From positions 62,001 to 126,000 of the forward strand of contig NZ_JAKZGD010000003.1 in the NCBI RefSeq assembly GCF_022549495.1: a stretch of DNA of 64,000 nucleotides, written 5' to 3'. Positions 24,742-34,748 of this stretch are shown piece by piece (within the stretch, counting starts at the first letter, position 1; each line of letters opens with the position of its first letter). Position numbers and translations under genes: made by a program. The notes beneath the pieces are model-generated. The model was not told where the DNA came from, did not search any database, and saw only the letters and a list, made by a program, of their open reading frames with translations. The stretch comes from Acinetobacter sp. ANC 4805. Its GTDB lineage: Bacteria; Pseudomonadota; Gammaproteobacteria; Pseudomonadales; Moraxellaceae.

Positions 24742-25230
24742 ATGAGTGTAATTTTACCTGTAGCACAACGTGGTGAAGAGATTTTAAAAATTAAAGCAGC
24801 GGCTGTGGCTGATGCGGAGTTTAATAGTGATTGGCTCTTGCAACTGGCTTCTGCGATGCAAGTGACTATGCTTGAGCGTAATGGTGTTGGGATTGCTGCG
24901 CCACAAGTCTATATTTCTAAGCGTGTCATTATCGTTGCTTCTCGTTCAAACCCACGCTACCCAGATGCACCTGATATGGATGCAGTTGTTATGGTCAATC
25001 CTGAAATTTTAGAATTTTCTCAAAAGATTTGTTTGGGTGAAGAAGGTTGTTTGAGTGTACCGAATGAGCGTGGGCAGGTAGAACGGGCGCAAGTAATCAA
25101 AGTGCGTTATTACACTTTGCAAGGTGAAGTGATTGAAACGGCTTTTGAGGGTTTCCCCGCACGAATTGTTCAGCATGAGGTTGATCATTTGGATGGGGTA
25201 TTGTTTGTGGATAAAATGAATCTTGCATGA
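24742..25230 (+). CDS. def: Peptide deformylase
   Basis: The 162-residue metalloenzyme has all three deformylase motifs: GVGIAAPQV (about residues 48-56), EEGCLSVP (about 100-107, with the Cys metal ligand) and QHEVDHLDG (about 141-149, two His ligands and the catalytic Glu). It removes the formyl group from nascent protein N-termini at the ribosome. There is no fmt gene beside it, so this may be a second deformylase of the genome rather than the def-fmt copy. The lone position between hypothetical genes fits that. Confidence 0.92.
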   Translation: MSVILPVAQRGEEILKIKAAAVADAEFNSDWLLQLASAMQVTMLERNGVGIAAPQVYISKRVIIVASRSNPRYPDAPDMDAVVMVNPEILEFSQKICLGEEGCLSVPNERGQVERAQVIKVRYYTLQGEVIETAFEGFPARIVQHEVDHLDGVLFVDKMNLA

Positions 25231-25379
25231 ATAAAATACCTCCCAATTCTCATTTAAAAAGAGAGGGATTATCATTTAAGTAAATGTTTGCATGACACTT
25301 TTTTCTTTGGTGAAGTCGGGTTGGGAAAGGGTGGAATTCTGGCTTAATAATTAAAAAAAATAATAAGAGTTTATAAATT

Positions 25380-25757
25380 ATGCAACCTTATAATAAGAAC
25401 TTAAAACAGCCATCTCGTGATTTACGCAACAATATGACCGATGCTGAACAACTGTTATGGCAGAGATTAAGACGTAAACAGATTTTAGGGCTACAGTTTT
25501 ATAGACAGAAGCCTATTCTCAATTTTATCGTCGATTTTTATTGTCCCGTAGCAAATTTAGTTATTGAATGTGATGGTGGGCAGCATTACACAGCAGAAGG
25601 GTTGGAGGCTGATCGAGTAAGAGATGAAGCTTTGGCACAGTTGGGGTTGAACGTGCTGAGGTTTGATAATAGGCAGATTTTGACTGAGATTGATGCTGTT
25701 ATTGAACTTATATTTCAAACCGCCCAATCCAGAATCCCCCTAAATCCCCCTTTATAA
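25380..25757 (+). CDS. DUF559 endonuclease-like protein
   Basis: The 125-residue protein has the DUF559 (Vsr/restriction endonuclease-like) pattern: RDLRNNMTDAEQLLWQRLRRK, FYRQKPILNFIVDFYCP and the nuclease-like IECDGGQHY with acidic residues, then VLRFDNRQIL. The activity is predicted, not proven. Its last codons and stop (NPPL-stop) are provided by a CCCCCTTTATAAAGGGGG palindrome. Such proteins often lie among similar repeats, suggesting mobility. It precedes an accessory ABC-ATPase gene. Confidence 0.82.
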   Translation: MQPYNKNLKQPSRDLRNNMTDAEQLLWQRLRRKQILGLQFYRQKPILNFIVDFYCPVANLVIECDGGQHYTAEGLEADRVRDEALAQLGLNVLRFDNRQILTEIDAVIELIFQTAQSRIPLNPPL

Positions 25758-25763
25758 AGGGGG
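25746..25763. repeat. Perfect 18-bp palindrome at the end of the DUF559 gene
   Basis: CCCCCTTTATAAAGGGGG is fully self-complementary. It contains the DUF559 stop codon (TAA 25755-25757). The preceding AATCCCCCTAAAT is characteristic of a widespread dispersed intergenic repeat type. Confidence 0.7.
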
Positions 25764-25804
25764 ACTTGCCGTGAATTTGATGGTGGTGTTTGATTTATGT
25801 TACT

Positions 25805-25825
25805 CCCTCCTTTTTTAAAGGAGGG
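25805..25825. repeat. Palindromic repeat upstream of the ABC-ATPase gene
   Basis: CCCTCCTTT and AAAGGAGGG make a 9-bp stem with a 3-nt loop. It is related to the palindromes at 25746-25763 and 28313-28333 in having C/T arms around an AT core. Confidence 0.6.
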
Positions 25826-25977
25826 CTGGGGAGGATTCAAAAAATACCATCTAATTGATTTTTTATATAAATATAGGCTAAATATACCTACTTAAAAATA
25901 GTTTAATGAAATTTATTACTTTTTTATTTCTAATTCTTGTATAAAATTAATTCAAAATTTAGAAGAAGAGAAAATTC

Positions 25978-28299
25978 ATGTTTACGAAAATTATTAAATT
26001 AGAAAATGTAAAACAATGGCAACATACTGGTAGTAAAGGTGGTTCAGAAAATGATTTTGGTAAGTTAAATTTAATTTACGGAAGGAATGGAGCTGGAAAA
26101 TCGACACTAACAAAAATTCTAGACTTAATTAATAAAAGAGATATTGTTAACATCAAGCAATTAGCCCCGTTGGAGAGAGAAGCAGAACCAATCTTCAATT
26201 TTATTATTGAAGGCAAAAATATTACTTTAACATCAATTGATCAAGCCCCTGAATTTCACATTTTTAACCAAAATTTCATTGATGAAAATTTATATTCTTC
26301 TAATGGTGTAGAAAGTTCACAGTTAGTAAATTATTACGATTTCTGCTTAGGAAAAGTTTCAGTTGATAAGCAAAAAAAAGTTGATACTTATAAAAGTGAA
26401 ATAGCTAATTTAACTGCTCAAATGCAACCTTTAGAAGCTAAGCTAAGAGCGCACTTTGGTAACAAAACAATAGATCAAATAAGGAAAATAAAATTTAAAG
26501 AAAATACTGAAATTGAAATCGAAAATCTAACGAAAACATTGCATGATCAAAAGTCCGTTAATTTGTACAGACAGAGGAAAAAATTGACGGTATTAAGCTT
26601 GGTTACTCCCACTTTTGACAAAAGTATTTTTGAAACTACTTTGGAGAAAATCTCAAAAGAGGCTCAAGAAAAAGTAACTCAACATATGAAAGAACATTTT
26701 GCAAAAGATGATGAGCATTGGATAAAAGATGGTTTAGAGCTAGTAACAGAAGCAAATTTTTGCCCATTTTGTGCTCAAAGTTTAAATGATTCCCCAATTT
26801 TTAGTTTTTACAGTGAGTTTATAACGGATTCTTATAAGCAGGCTTATGATGATTTTGAATTAAAAAAACACTCAAACTTTGAATCAAAAGCTTATGAAAT
26901 AGGTATACGTATTGATGAGTTAGTTGAAATAATTACCTCTAATTTTGATTTGATTCAAACATGGTCTGATCGGATTGAAAAATTAGATTTGATTATCGAA
27001 TTAAAAGGGTTGAGTAATGCACATAAACTTTTCTTTCATGAGGTTAGGGATTTAATAACGAAGAAAGAAAAAGACATTTTAACATCTGTTAATTTTAATA
27101 AGTTTGATGAACTTTTAAATTCAGTCTATGAAAAAGCTAACTTTACTGATTATAACAATAAAGTCTCAGTATTTAATCAAAGAATTGATGAGTACTTGGC
27201 AACATTATCACAAGATCAGAGTCAAATAATAAATCAACAAATTTCAGAATTGAAATTAACACAATTGCGGTTTTCGAAAGAAGTTATTTCTGATCTTGAA
27301 AGTTTTAGTAACTACAAAACTGATAGAGATGCAAAAACAAGATCTATGACTGAATTACGAGATTTAATTCTAGAAGAACAACAAATTCTTATTGAGAAGC
27401 ATAAAGATGGAATCAACGAATTATTAAAGAAATTTAATTCAATGATTAGGCTTAGTTCTTTTGAGAAAGATAATAAAGGACATAGAGGGGCGAGCCGTAT
27501 ATCTTACGGTATTACATTTTTGGACAAAGAATTATCAATTTTGAATCATAATGAGATAATTTTCGATAGAGTTTTAAGTTCTGGAGATAAATCAGCCTTA
27601 GCCCTCGCTTTTTTCCTATCTAAGTTCAAGGATGAAGACTTCGAACCATCAATCATATTTTTTGATGATCCAATGAGTTCATTAGATGAGCATAGAAGAA
27701 AGGCTACGATTCAAGAAATTCAGTATTTGGTGGAAAGAGAGTTTCAAACCTTTGTTTTAAGTCATGATCCATTTTTTCTTTCAGATATAAGCAAATTAAG
27801 CGCTATTTCTAAATGGGCGAAGTGTTATGAAGTTGAAACTAAATTAATAGACTTTGATCCTTTAGATCCAAATAGCAATAAAGTCTGTAATAGTAAATTA
27901 ATTGTGCGTCAAAATTTTTATTCTTATGTTTTACATTCTTATTATCAGGAATACTACAAACTTTGGGATTTTGTTCAGGCAGGAAAAGAGGAACAAAAAA
28001 CTGAAATAGCAAGATCTTTACGGCCAATTCTTGAAGCATATTTAAGATTTCTATTTCCAAAGATTTTTACTGAGGATCTCTGGTTGGGAAATATGATTAC
28101 AATGATCAGAGAAGAAAAAAATGTAAAAAGTCCTTTATTTGACAAAAATCAAAAGTTGGCTGAAATTCAGTCAATCAATGAGTTCTCAAAAATTTATCAT
28201 CATGCTGATGGCTTTGATACCTGTATTCAAGGTATAGATTTTTCGACTTTACATGGTTATGCAAAAGATACCTTGAGATTTATAACAGGAATTAATTAA
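25978..28299 (+). CDS. AAA_13/ABC-type ATPase with zinc hook; RloC/PrrC-like anticodon nuclease candidate
   Basis: The 773-residue protein has Walker A GRNGAGKST (35-43), ABC signature LSSGDK (533-538), Walker B FFDDPMSSLD (to residue 570) and switch His596 (LSHDP). Between the ATPase halves is a long charged helical region with CPFC (262-265), like the zinc hook of Rad50 and RloC. The C-terminal domain has RPILE (Arg682, Glu686) and HH (741-742), matching the R-x3-E...H layout of PrrC (Arg320, Glu324, His356). RloC-type enzymes cut tRNA anticodon loops during phage infection or DNA stress. Spacing to His is longer than in PrrC. The ATPase is certain; the nuclease is inference. Confidence 0.78.
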   Translation: MFTKIIKLENVKQWQHTGSKGGSENDFGKLNLIYGRNGAGKSTLTKILDLINKRDIVNIKQLAPLEREAEPIFNFIIEGKNITLTSIDQAPEFHIFNQNFIDENLYSSNGVESSQLVNYYDFCLGKVSVDKQKKVDTYKSEIANLTAQMQPLEAKLRAHFGNKTIDQIRKIKFKENTEIEIENLTKTLHDQKSVNLYRQRKKLTVLSLVTPTFDKSIFETTLEKISKEAQEKVTQHMKEHFAKDDEHWIKDGLELVTEANFCPFCAQSLNDSPIFSFYSEFITDSYKQAYDDFELKKHSNFESKAYEIGIRIDELVEIITSNFDLIQTWSDRIEKLDLIIELKGLSNAHKLFFHEVRDLITKKEKDILTSVNFNKFDELLNSVYEKANFTDYNNKVSVFNQRIDEYLATLSQDQSQIINQQISELKLTQLRFSKEVISDLESFSNYKTDRDAKTRSMTELRDLILEEQQILIEKHKDGINELLKKFNSMIRLSSFEKDNKGHRGASRISYGITFLDKELSILNHNEIIFDRVLSSGDKSALALAFFLSKFKDEDFEPSIIFFDDPMSSLDEHRRKATIQEIQYLVEREFQTFVLSHDPFFLSDISKLSAISKWAKCYEVETKLIDFDPLDPNSNKVCNSKLIVRQNFYSYVLHSYYQEYYKLWDFVQAGKEEQKTEIARSLRPILEAYLRFLFPKIFTEDLWLGNMITMIREEKNVKSPLFDKNQKLAEIQSINEFSKIYHHADGFDTCIQGIDFSTLHGYAKDTLRFITGIN

Positions 28300-28312
28300 C
28301 AATCCCTCCCAA

Positions 28313-28333
28313 CCTCCCTTTGAAAAAGGGAGG
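28313..28333. repeat. Palindromic repeat downstream of the ABC-ATPase gene
   Basis: CCTCCCTTT (28313-28321) pairs with AAAGGGAGG (28325-28333). A second imperfect copy of the same style (CCCTCTTTTTTAAAGAAGG) follows at about 28372-28390. With the repeats at 25746-25825 they bracket the ATPase gene. Confidence 0.6.
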
Positions 28334-28430
28334 AGCTGTCACGTCACTCATTTGATACGCAAAAGTTCCCCCTCTTTTTTAAAGAAGGTGAGAAGCATTG
28401 CTTCGTAAGGGAGATTATAAAAACTCTAAA

Positions 28431-31400
28431 TTAAACAATCGAATCATCTAAATTCGGTGCTAACCAACGCTTCGCTTCATCCAGTGTCCAGCCTTTACGC
28501 TTGGCATAATCCTCAAGCTGATCTTGAGAAATTTTACCCACGTTAAAGTATTCACTTTCAGGATGCGAATAATAGAAACCACTGACAGAAGAAGGTGGCA
28601 TCATCGCAAAGTGTTCAGTCAATTTTGTACCAATCTTTTCTTCCGAACCTAACCAGTCAAACAACACTGCTTTTTCAGAATGCTCAGGACAAGCAGGATA
28701 ACCTGGTGCAGGACGAATACCAACATACTTTTCTTTGATCAATTCTTCATTGCCCAAAGTCTCATCAGCTTTATAGCCCCAGAACTCTTTACGGATACGC
28801 TCATGCAAATGCTCTGCAAAAGCTTCGGCAAAACGATCGGCCAACGACTGAACCAAGATTGCAGAATAATCATCACCTTTGGCTTTATATTCATTTGCCA
28901 ATTCTTCCGCACCGAAGATCGACACAGTGAAACCACCGAGATAGTCGGTATTGTCTTTAGAGGTGCTAATAAAGTCGGCTAAAGATAAGTTTGGTTTGCC
29001 TGTGACTTTGTCCGACTGCTGACGCAAGTGTTCAAAAGTATGTGTGACATTCTGCGCTGTTTCATCAAACACGCTGACTGTATCTGCATCTGTACGTTGT
29101 GCAGGGTATAGACCAAATACAGCACGCGCATCGAAACGATTATTCTCGATCACATCTTTGAGCATGGCTTGTGCTTGATTATACAAATCCGTTGCAGCTT
29201 CACCGACAATCTCATCTTCTAAGATTTTCGGGAATTTACCTGCCAAGCTCCAAGAGATAAAGAATGGTGTCCAGTCAAAATACTCCACTAATGTTGCAAG
29301 TGGGTAGTTGGTCAGTACATGTGTACCCATTGTATTTGGAATTGGTGGTACATAATTCGCATCCACTTTAAAGCCATTTTCAATCGATTCAGCATAGCTG
29401 AGTTTGGCTGCTTTTGGCTGCTTATTGGCTAAACGTTCACGAATCTTGGCATATTCAGCGCGATGCTCAGCAATAAAGTTACCACGCATTTCTTTCGAGA
29501 GCAGGGTGGTTGCTACACCGACTGCACGCGATGCATCGGCGACATAAATCACCGCATCATTTGAATATTGCGGATCAATTTTTACCGCAGTATGGGCTTT
29601 CGATGTGGTTGCACCACCAATTAACAAGGGAATATTAAAGCCTTTACGTTGCATTTCTTTGGCAACAAACACCATTTCATCTAAAGATGGCGTGATCAAA
29701 CCTGATAAACCGATGATGTCACATTTTTCATCAATTGCCGTTTGCAAGATTTTTTCACACGGCACCATTACGCCAAGGTCAACGATGTCATAACCATTAC
29801 AACCCAAGACCACGCCCACGATATTCTTACCAATATCATGTACGTCACCTTTTACCGTTGCCATCAACACACGACCTTTAGATTGTGCATCGCCTTTTTC
29901 GGCTTCGATGTACGGGTTCAACCAAGCCACAGCTTGTTTCATGACACGAGCAGATTTAACCACTTGAGGTAGGAACATTTTGCCTGAGCCGAACAGGTCG
30001 CCGACCACGTTCATACCATCCATCAATGCACCTTCAATGACATCGAGTGGACGTTTTGCTTTGAGGCGTGCTTCTTCGGTATCTTCATCAATAAAAGTCG
30101 TAATACCTTTGACTAAGGCATATTCAAGACGTTTTTCAACCGTTTCATTCCGCCATTCAAGATTTTCAGCTTCACGTTGCGCACCGCTATGACCACGGAA
30201 CTTTTCAGCGACTTCAAGCAGTTTTTCTGTGGCAACTTGACCTGATTCACCTTGGTTTTGGTTTAAAACAACATCTTCAACCGCATCTTTGAGTTCTTTT
30301 GGAATATCGTCATAAATCGCCATTTGACCAGCGTTAACGATCCCCATGGTCATGCCTTGTTTGATGGCATAGTAGAGGAACACAGAGTGAATTGCTTCAC
30401 GTACAGGTTCATTACCACGGAATGAGAAGGATACGTTGGATACACCGCCTGAAATCATGGCATGCGGTAGGTTCTGTTTGATCCAACCTGTGGCTTCAAT
30501 AAAATCGACGCCATAGTTATTATGTTCTTCAATCCCTGTTGCGACTGCAAACACGTTCGGGTCAAAAATAATATCTTCGGCAGGGAAGCCCACTTCATTG
30601 ACCAAAACATCATAAGAACGTTTACAGATTTCACGTTTGCGTGCAGCCGTATCTGCTTGACCTGTTTCATCAAATGCCATGACAATAATCGCAGCACCGT
30701 ACTGACGGCATAGACGTGCCTTTTCGACAAATTCGTCATAACCTTCTTTCAATGAAATTGAGTTCACGACAGGTTTACCTTGTACACATTTTAAGCCTGC
30801 TTCGATGATCTCCCATTTCGATGAGTCAATCATGATCGGTACACGAGAAATATCTGGCTCAGATGCGACAAGATTTAAGAAATGTACCATCGCATTTTGC
30901 GAATCGAGCATCCCTTCATCCATATTAATGTCGATGATCTGTGCACCAGCTTCAACTTGTTGCTGCGCCACTTCCAAAGCTTCGGCAAACTTTTCTTCAC
31001 GGATGAGACGTAGGAATTTTTTTGAACCCGTGACGTTGGTACGTTCACCCACATTGACGAACAGTGAATCATCATAAATATTAAATGGTTCTAAACCACT
31101 TAAACGACATGCAGGCTTTGTTTCAGGAATCTGACGTGGTTTTATATTTTTAACAGCATTGTAAATGGCACGGATATGATCAGGCGTTGTACCACAGCAA
31201 CCACCTGTAATATTGATTAAACCACTTTCTGCAAATTCTTTGATGAACGCGGCTGTTTGTTCAGGCGTTTCGTCATATTCACCAAAGGCATTTGGTAAAC
31301 CTGCGTTTGGATGGGCAGAAACAAAGGTATCTGCAACATCTGCAATGGTTTTAACGTGCGGACGCATGGCATCTGCACCCAAGGCACAGTTAAAACCAAT

Positions 31401-32117
31401 CGACAGTAAGTCACCGTGGCGAACCGAGTTCCAGAACGCTTCAGCGGTTTGACCTGTTAAAGTACGACCTGATGCATCGGTAATCGTGCCTGAGATCATT
31501 AACGGAAGTTCATGACCAAGTTGCTTAAATACTTCTTTTACCGCAAAAATCGCCGCTTTACAGTTTAATGTATCAAATACGGTTTCAATCAAGATGATGT
31601 CTGCACCACCTTCGATTAAGGCATGAGTGGCTTCGATATAGTTTTCTTTGAGTTCATCAAAAGTAATGTTACGGAACGCAGGATCATTTACATTTGGTGA
31701 AATGGAACAAGTACGCGAGGTTGGGCCAAGTACACCTGCAACAAAGCGTGGTTTATCTGGGGTTGAATATTTGTCACATGCCGCACGTGCTAGACGTGCT
31801 GCTTCACGGTTGATCTCTGGAACGAGGTCTTCCATGTGATAGTCCGACATTGAAACACGTGTGCCATTAAAGCTGTTGGTTTCAATAATATCTGCACCAG
31901 CATCTAAATAGGCTTCATGAATCCCTTGAATAATTTGGGGTTGGGTTAAAACCAATAAGTCGTTATTGCCTTTTAGGTCTGATGCCCAGTCTGCAAAACG
32001 TTCACCACGATAATCTTCTTCTTCTAATTTATGGCGCTGGATCATCGTTCCCATTGCACCGTCAATAATGAGAATGCGTTGAGCAAGAAGTGATTTTAGG
32101 GTGGCAAGCGTGGACAT
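28431..32117 (-). CDS. metH: Cobalamin-dependent methionine synthase MetH
   Basis: The protein has 1228 residues from ATG 32117 ([15 protein letters not shown] about 9 bases upstream), close to E. coli MetH (1227). In order it has the homocysteine domain (DGAMGTMIQ; zinc ligands including [10 protein letters not shown]), the folate/pterin domain ([20 protein letters not shown]), the B12-binding domain ([20 protein letters not shown] with the cobalt-ligand His) and the C-terminal activation domain ([17 protein letters not shown] binding). It transfers methyl from methyl-tetrahydrofolate to homocysteine. I saw no cobalamin riboswitch upstream. The gene is convergent with the accessory ATPase insert. 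Confidence 0.96.
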   Translation of the reverse strand: MSTLATLKSLLAQRILIIDGAMGTMIQRHKLEEEDYRGERFADWASDLKGNNDLLVLTQPQIIQGIHEAYLDAGADIIETNSFNGTRVSMSDYHMEDLVPEINREAARLARAACDKYSTPDKPRFVAGVLGPTSRTCSISPNVNDPAFRNITFDELKENYIEATHALIEGGADIILIETVFDTLNCKAAIFAVKEVFKQLGHELPLMISGTITDASGRTLTGQTAEAFWNSVRHGDLLSIGFNCALGADAMRPHVKTIADVADTFVSAHPNAGLPNAFGEYDETPEQTAAFIKEFAESGLINITGGCCGTTPDHIRAIYNAVKNIKPRQIPETKPACRLSGLEPFNIYDDSLFVNVGERTNVTGSKKFLRLIREEKFAEALEVAQQQVEAGAQIIDINMDEGMLDSQNAMVHFLNLVASEPDISRVPIMIDSSKWEIIEAGLKCVQGKPVVNSISLKEGYDEFVEKARLCRQYGAAIIVMAFDETGQADTAARKREICKRSYDVLVNEVGFPAEDIIFDPNVFAVATGIEEHNNYGVDFIEATGWIKQNLPHAMISGGVSNVSFSFRGNEPVREAIHSVFLYYAIKQGMTMGIVNAGQMAIYDDIPKELKDAVEDVVLNQNQGESGQVATEKLLEVAEKFRGHSGAQREAENLEWRNETVEKRLEYALVKGITTFIDEDTEEARLKAKRPLDVIEGALMDGMNVVGDLFGSGKMFLPQVVKSARVMKQAVAWLNPYIEAEKGDAQSKGRVLMATVKGDVHDIGKNIVGVVLGCNGYDIVDLGVMVPCEKILQTAIDEKCDIIGLSGLITPSLDEMVFVAKEMQRKGFNIPLLIGGATTSKAHTAVKIDPQYSNDAVIYVADASRAVGVATTLLSKEMRGNFIAEHRAEYAKIRERLANKQPKAAKLSYAESIENGFKVDANYVPPIPNTMGTHVLTNYPLATLVEYFDWTPFFISWSLAGKFPKILEDEIVGEAATDLYNQAQAMLKDVIENNRFDARAVFGLYPAQRTDADTVSVFDETAQNVTHTFEHLRQQSDKVTGKPNLSLADFISTSKDNTDYLGGFTVSIFGAEELANEYKAKGDDYSAILVQSLADRFAEAFAEHLHERIRKEFWGYKADETLGNEELIKEKYVGIRPAPGYPACPEHSEKAVLFDWLGSEEKIGTKLTEHFAMMPPSSVSGFYYSHPESEYFNVGKISQDQLEDYAKRKGWTLDEAKRWLAPNLDDSIV

Positions 32118-32230
32118 AAGGAACCCCAGTAGATAATCAATATAAAAAAGCAGGGGCATTGTAACAGAAGCGCAGAAAAAGCGCGTATTTTCAGCATTAG
32201 CTTGAGGTGATTCATTGGTTCAAATGGAAA

Positions 32231-32248
32231 ATGTCATAAAACTTTCAT
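32231..32248 (+). promoter_or_regulatory. Pho-box-like site, distal
   Basis: ATGTCATAAAACTTTCAT matches the consensus of two CTGTCAT repeats with a 4-bp AT spacer at 16 of 18 positions. It lies about 310 bp before pit. Confidence 0.5.
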
Positions 32249-32489
32249 GAAATTGCAATAATTAAGCGGAATAATGCCTAAAAAGACGACATGTATTTTG
32301 AAATATGACAAATAAGTTTCATATTTTGTTGTGTTTGTTGCAAAATCAGACAAATAGTTCTGAGTAAAATTTTTTTGACTTAAGGTATTGTTTTTATATG
32401 GTTTAAATGAATATTTAGATGATTTTTTCTTTGAAAAATACAAAAAAATGTAAGAAAAATATGAAATTTTGCCTTCATATGACAGTCTG

Positions 32490-32507
32490 TTGTCATATAA
32501 TTGTCAT
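32490..32507 (+). promoter_or_regulatory. Pho-box-like site, proximal
   Basis: TTGTCATATAATTGTCAT matches the Pho-box consensus at 16 of 18 positions and lies 49 bp before the pit ATG, a suitable place for PhoB activation. Confidence 0.6.
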
Positions 32508-32555
32508 AATTTAATTAAACAATACAGAGGATTTTATTATCCTCTAACCGTCTAC

Positions 32556-34184
32556 ATGAATTCTAATATTCCCCCTGTTTCGGATTCACCGCTTGCCAGT
32601 TCTACGGCAAAATCGACGAATGTACATGTTGCTACACCGAAATTTTTTATGCCGGTGTTTTTAACGATTATTATTGCAACACTTATTTATATTGGTTTTC
32701 AGGTGAGTGCTGACTTAGCGCATGTGCCACCTTTGAGTTTGTACTCTGTTATTCTTTTAGCGACAGCACTTTTCATTGCATTAGGCTTTGAGTTTGTCAA
32801 TGGTTTCCATGATACCGCCAATGCGGTTGCAACGGTCATCTATACCAATGCCTTACCTGCACCTGTTGCAGTGATGTGGGCAGGTTTCTGTAACTTCCTT
32901 GGGGTTATGGTTGCCAGTGGTGCAGTTGCTTACGGTATTATTGCTTTACTCCCTGTTGAACTGATTATGAATGTTGGCAGTGGAGCAGGTTTTGCGATGG
33001 TTTTCGCACTGCTGATTGCTGCGATTCTTTGGAATCTAGGAACGTGGTTTCTTGGTATCCCAGCCTCAAGTTCACATACCTTAATCGGTTCGATTTTAGG
33101 TGTAGGGATCATGAATCACTTGTTAAATGCCTCAACAGGTACAGCAAGTGGTATTGATATGGATCAAGTGATCAAAGTTGGTAAAGCTTTATTATTTTCT
33201 CCATTAATCGGTTTTGCATTTGCTGCAATCGTATTTTTGTTGGTGAAAACAATTTTCAAGCGTCAACTTGAACTTTTCCAACCACCTGAAGGCAATAAGC
33301 CACCGCCACCATTAATTCGTGCGATCTTGATTTTCACTTGTACTGGTGTAAGTTTTGCACATGGTTCAAATGATGGTCAAAAAGGTATGGGCTTGATCAT
33401 GTTGATTTTGATTGGTCTAGTTCCTTTAGCTTACTCATTGAATAAGAGTTTAGATGCTGAACATTTACAATCATTTGAGCAACTTTCAACTCAAACAGCA
33501 ACCGTTTTAAATGTAAATCAGAATGAGCTTTCAGATGAGAAAGCGCGTGCTGTATTGACCAAATATATTCAAACTAAAGAACAAACGGCTGAAGTTGTAC
33601 CTGCATTGGCAAGTATGACAGCGCACCTAGGTACACGTGTTGCAAATTATGGTGATCTTAAAGCGATCCCAGAAGCTGCGGTCAGTGAAATTCGCAATGA
33701 TATGTATTTAAGTACGACTACTTTCAAGCGATTAGATAAAGCGAAAGCTTTGCCAGAAATGGATAAAGACCAAGCCAAAGTGGTAAAAGAATACCGTAGT
33801 AATCTTGATTCATTCCTCCAATATATTCCGAATTGGGTTAAAGTTGCCGTGGCACTTGCGCTTGGTTTAGGTACTATGGTGGGATGGAAGCGTATTGTGG
33901 TTACAGTGGGCGAACGTATTGGTAAGAACCATATGACTTATGGTCAAGGGATGTCTGCTGAACTTGTTGCAATGACAACGATTGCTGCTGCTGATGGTTT
34001 AGGTATGCCAGTTTCAACAACTCACGTTCTAAACAGTGCAGTTGCGGGTACGATGGTGGCGAATAAATCAGGTTTAAATTTTGCTACAGTGAAAACCATT
34101 CTTTCAGCATGGATATTTACATTGCCAGCAACGATTTGTTTATCTGGTGGTTTATACTGGTTGTTCTTACAGTTTGTATCTTAA
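32556..34184 (+). CDS. pit: Inorganic phosphate transporter, PiT family
   Basis: A protein of about 542 residues from ATG 32556 (MNSNIPPVS); a TTG-started extension to 32469 lacks support. It has about ten membrane segments and both PiT signature motifs: GFEFVNGFHDTANAVATVIYT near the start (quoted in part as GFEFVNGFHDTANAVA) and SFAHGSNDGQKGMGL in the second half. A large hydrophilic loop lies at about residues 320-430. It imports phosphate, driven by protons. Two Pho-box-like sites lie upstream, which is notable because PiT genes are often constitutive. The ribosome binding site AGAGGA is in a hairpin 24 bp from the start. Confidence 0.9.
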   Translation: MNSNIPPVSDSPLASSTAKSTNVHVATPKFFMPVFLTIIIATLIYIGFQVSADLAHVPPLSLYSVILLATALFIALGFEFVNGFHDTANAVATVIYTNALPAPVAVMWAGFCNFLGVMVASGAVAYGIIALLPVELIMNVGSGAGFAMVFALLIAAILWNLGTWFLGIPASSSHTLIGSILGVGIMNHLLNASTGTASGIDMDQVIKVGKALLFSPLIGFAFAAIVFLLVKTIFKRQLELFQPPEGNKPPPPLIRAILIFTCTGVSFAHGSNDGQKGMGLIMLILIGLVPLAYSLNKSLDAEHLQSFEQLSTQTATVLNVNQNELSDEKARAVLTKYIQTKEQTAEVVPALASMTAHLGTRVANYGDLKAIPEAAVSEIRNDMYLSTTTFKRLDKAKALPEMDKDQAKVVKEYRSNLDSFLQYIPNWVKVAVALALGLGTMVGWKRIVVTVGERIGKNHMTYGQGMSAELVAMTTIAAADGLGMPVSTTHVLNSAVAGTMVANKSGLNFATVKTILSAWIFTLPATICLSGGLYWLFLQFVS

Positions 34185-34215
34185 TTTCGTCTGATCGAAC
34201 GTATAACTGGGTTTT

Positions 34216-34243
34216 AAAAGCTTTGCTTCGGCAAGGCTTTTTT
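34216..34243 (+). terminator. Terminator of pit
   Basis: AAAAGCTTTGC, TTCG loop, then GCAAGGCTTTTTT. A stable UUCG-like tetraloop is followed by a T-run. Confidence 0.8.
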
Positions 34244-34545
34244 ATTTGTGATTTAAAGATCCAAATGAGTGAAGATGGGTTCGTGATTTTATTTAACCTG
34301 AGTTCGATCTAAAATCTAGGGATATATGAGTTAGAAAGCGTTGGGCAATTTGTTTAGATCTCATCGTGATAGAGTTGATGGGTTAGCCTGTATTGAGATA
34401 GAAAATAGTTTTATTCCCCAAACGAGGAATATTTTTACCTTATGTTATAAGCTAGTATAAATAAAACATATGATGGGCTTGATTGTAGGCTTAGAAATCT
34501 ATATAAAAATACAATGTGTTTGACCAGTTAATCTATTTACACTCC

Positions 34546-34577
34546 GCCATTCTCCAAATAGAGAGTGGCTTTTTTTA
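34546..34577 (+). terminator. Orphan terminator (possible small RNA end)
   Basis: GCCATTCTC (34546-34554) pairs with GAGAGTGGC (34561-34569) with one mismatch, followed by eight T. No + strand gene ends nearby; pit already has a terminator 300 bp upstream. Confidence 0.6.
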
Positions 34578-34694
34578 TTCAGATGAGAGGAGGTAGAGGT
34601 TTTCTTGATATTTTTCTCTAGAGTATCTGATGGAAAAAGTTTGTTTAGCTGATAAACAATGTGGTTTATGCAACGGTGATCCCAAATTTAATGC

Positions 34695-34720
34695 AAAAAA
34701 AGAGCTGTTTTCACAGCTCC
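34695..34720 (-). terminator. Terminator of the Tim44-domain gene
   Basis: On the minus strand GGAGCTGT, loop GAAA, ACAGCTC, followed by a run of T. Confidence 0.8.
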
Positions 34721-34748
34721 TTTCCTTTAAGTTCTATACAGTGTAAAT

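Larger units (their letters stand above)
32118..32555. promoter_or_regulatory. Divergent metH/pit intergenic region with Pho-box-like sites
   Basis: The 438-bp stretch contains no convincing gene. It holds two matches to the Pho box (see separate entries), a perfect inverted repeat ATATGACA/TGTCATAT (32477-32484, 32491-32498), and a hairpin AGAGGAT/ATCCTCT (32526-32545) just before the pit start. Confidence 0.55.
34185..34748. other. Long intergenic region after pit with three terminators
   Basis: No open reading frame with coding character is seen in these 564 bp. A pit terminator (34216-34243), an orphan + strand terminator (34546-34577) and a minus-strand terminator (34695-34720) are present. 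The orphan terminator suggests a short untranslated transcript between about 34320 and 34577. Confidence 0.5.

Noticed and set aside
32118..32468. Cobalamin or SAM riboswitch before metH
   Set aside because: No B12-box or SAM-box like conserved segment could be recognised by eye upstream of the metH start.
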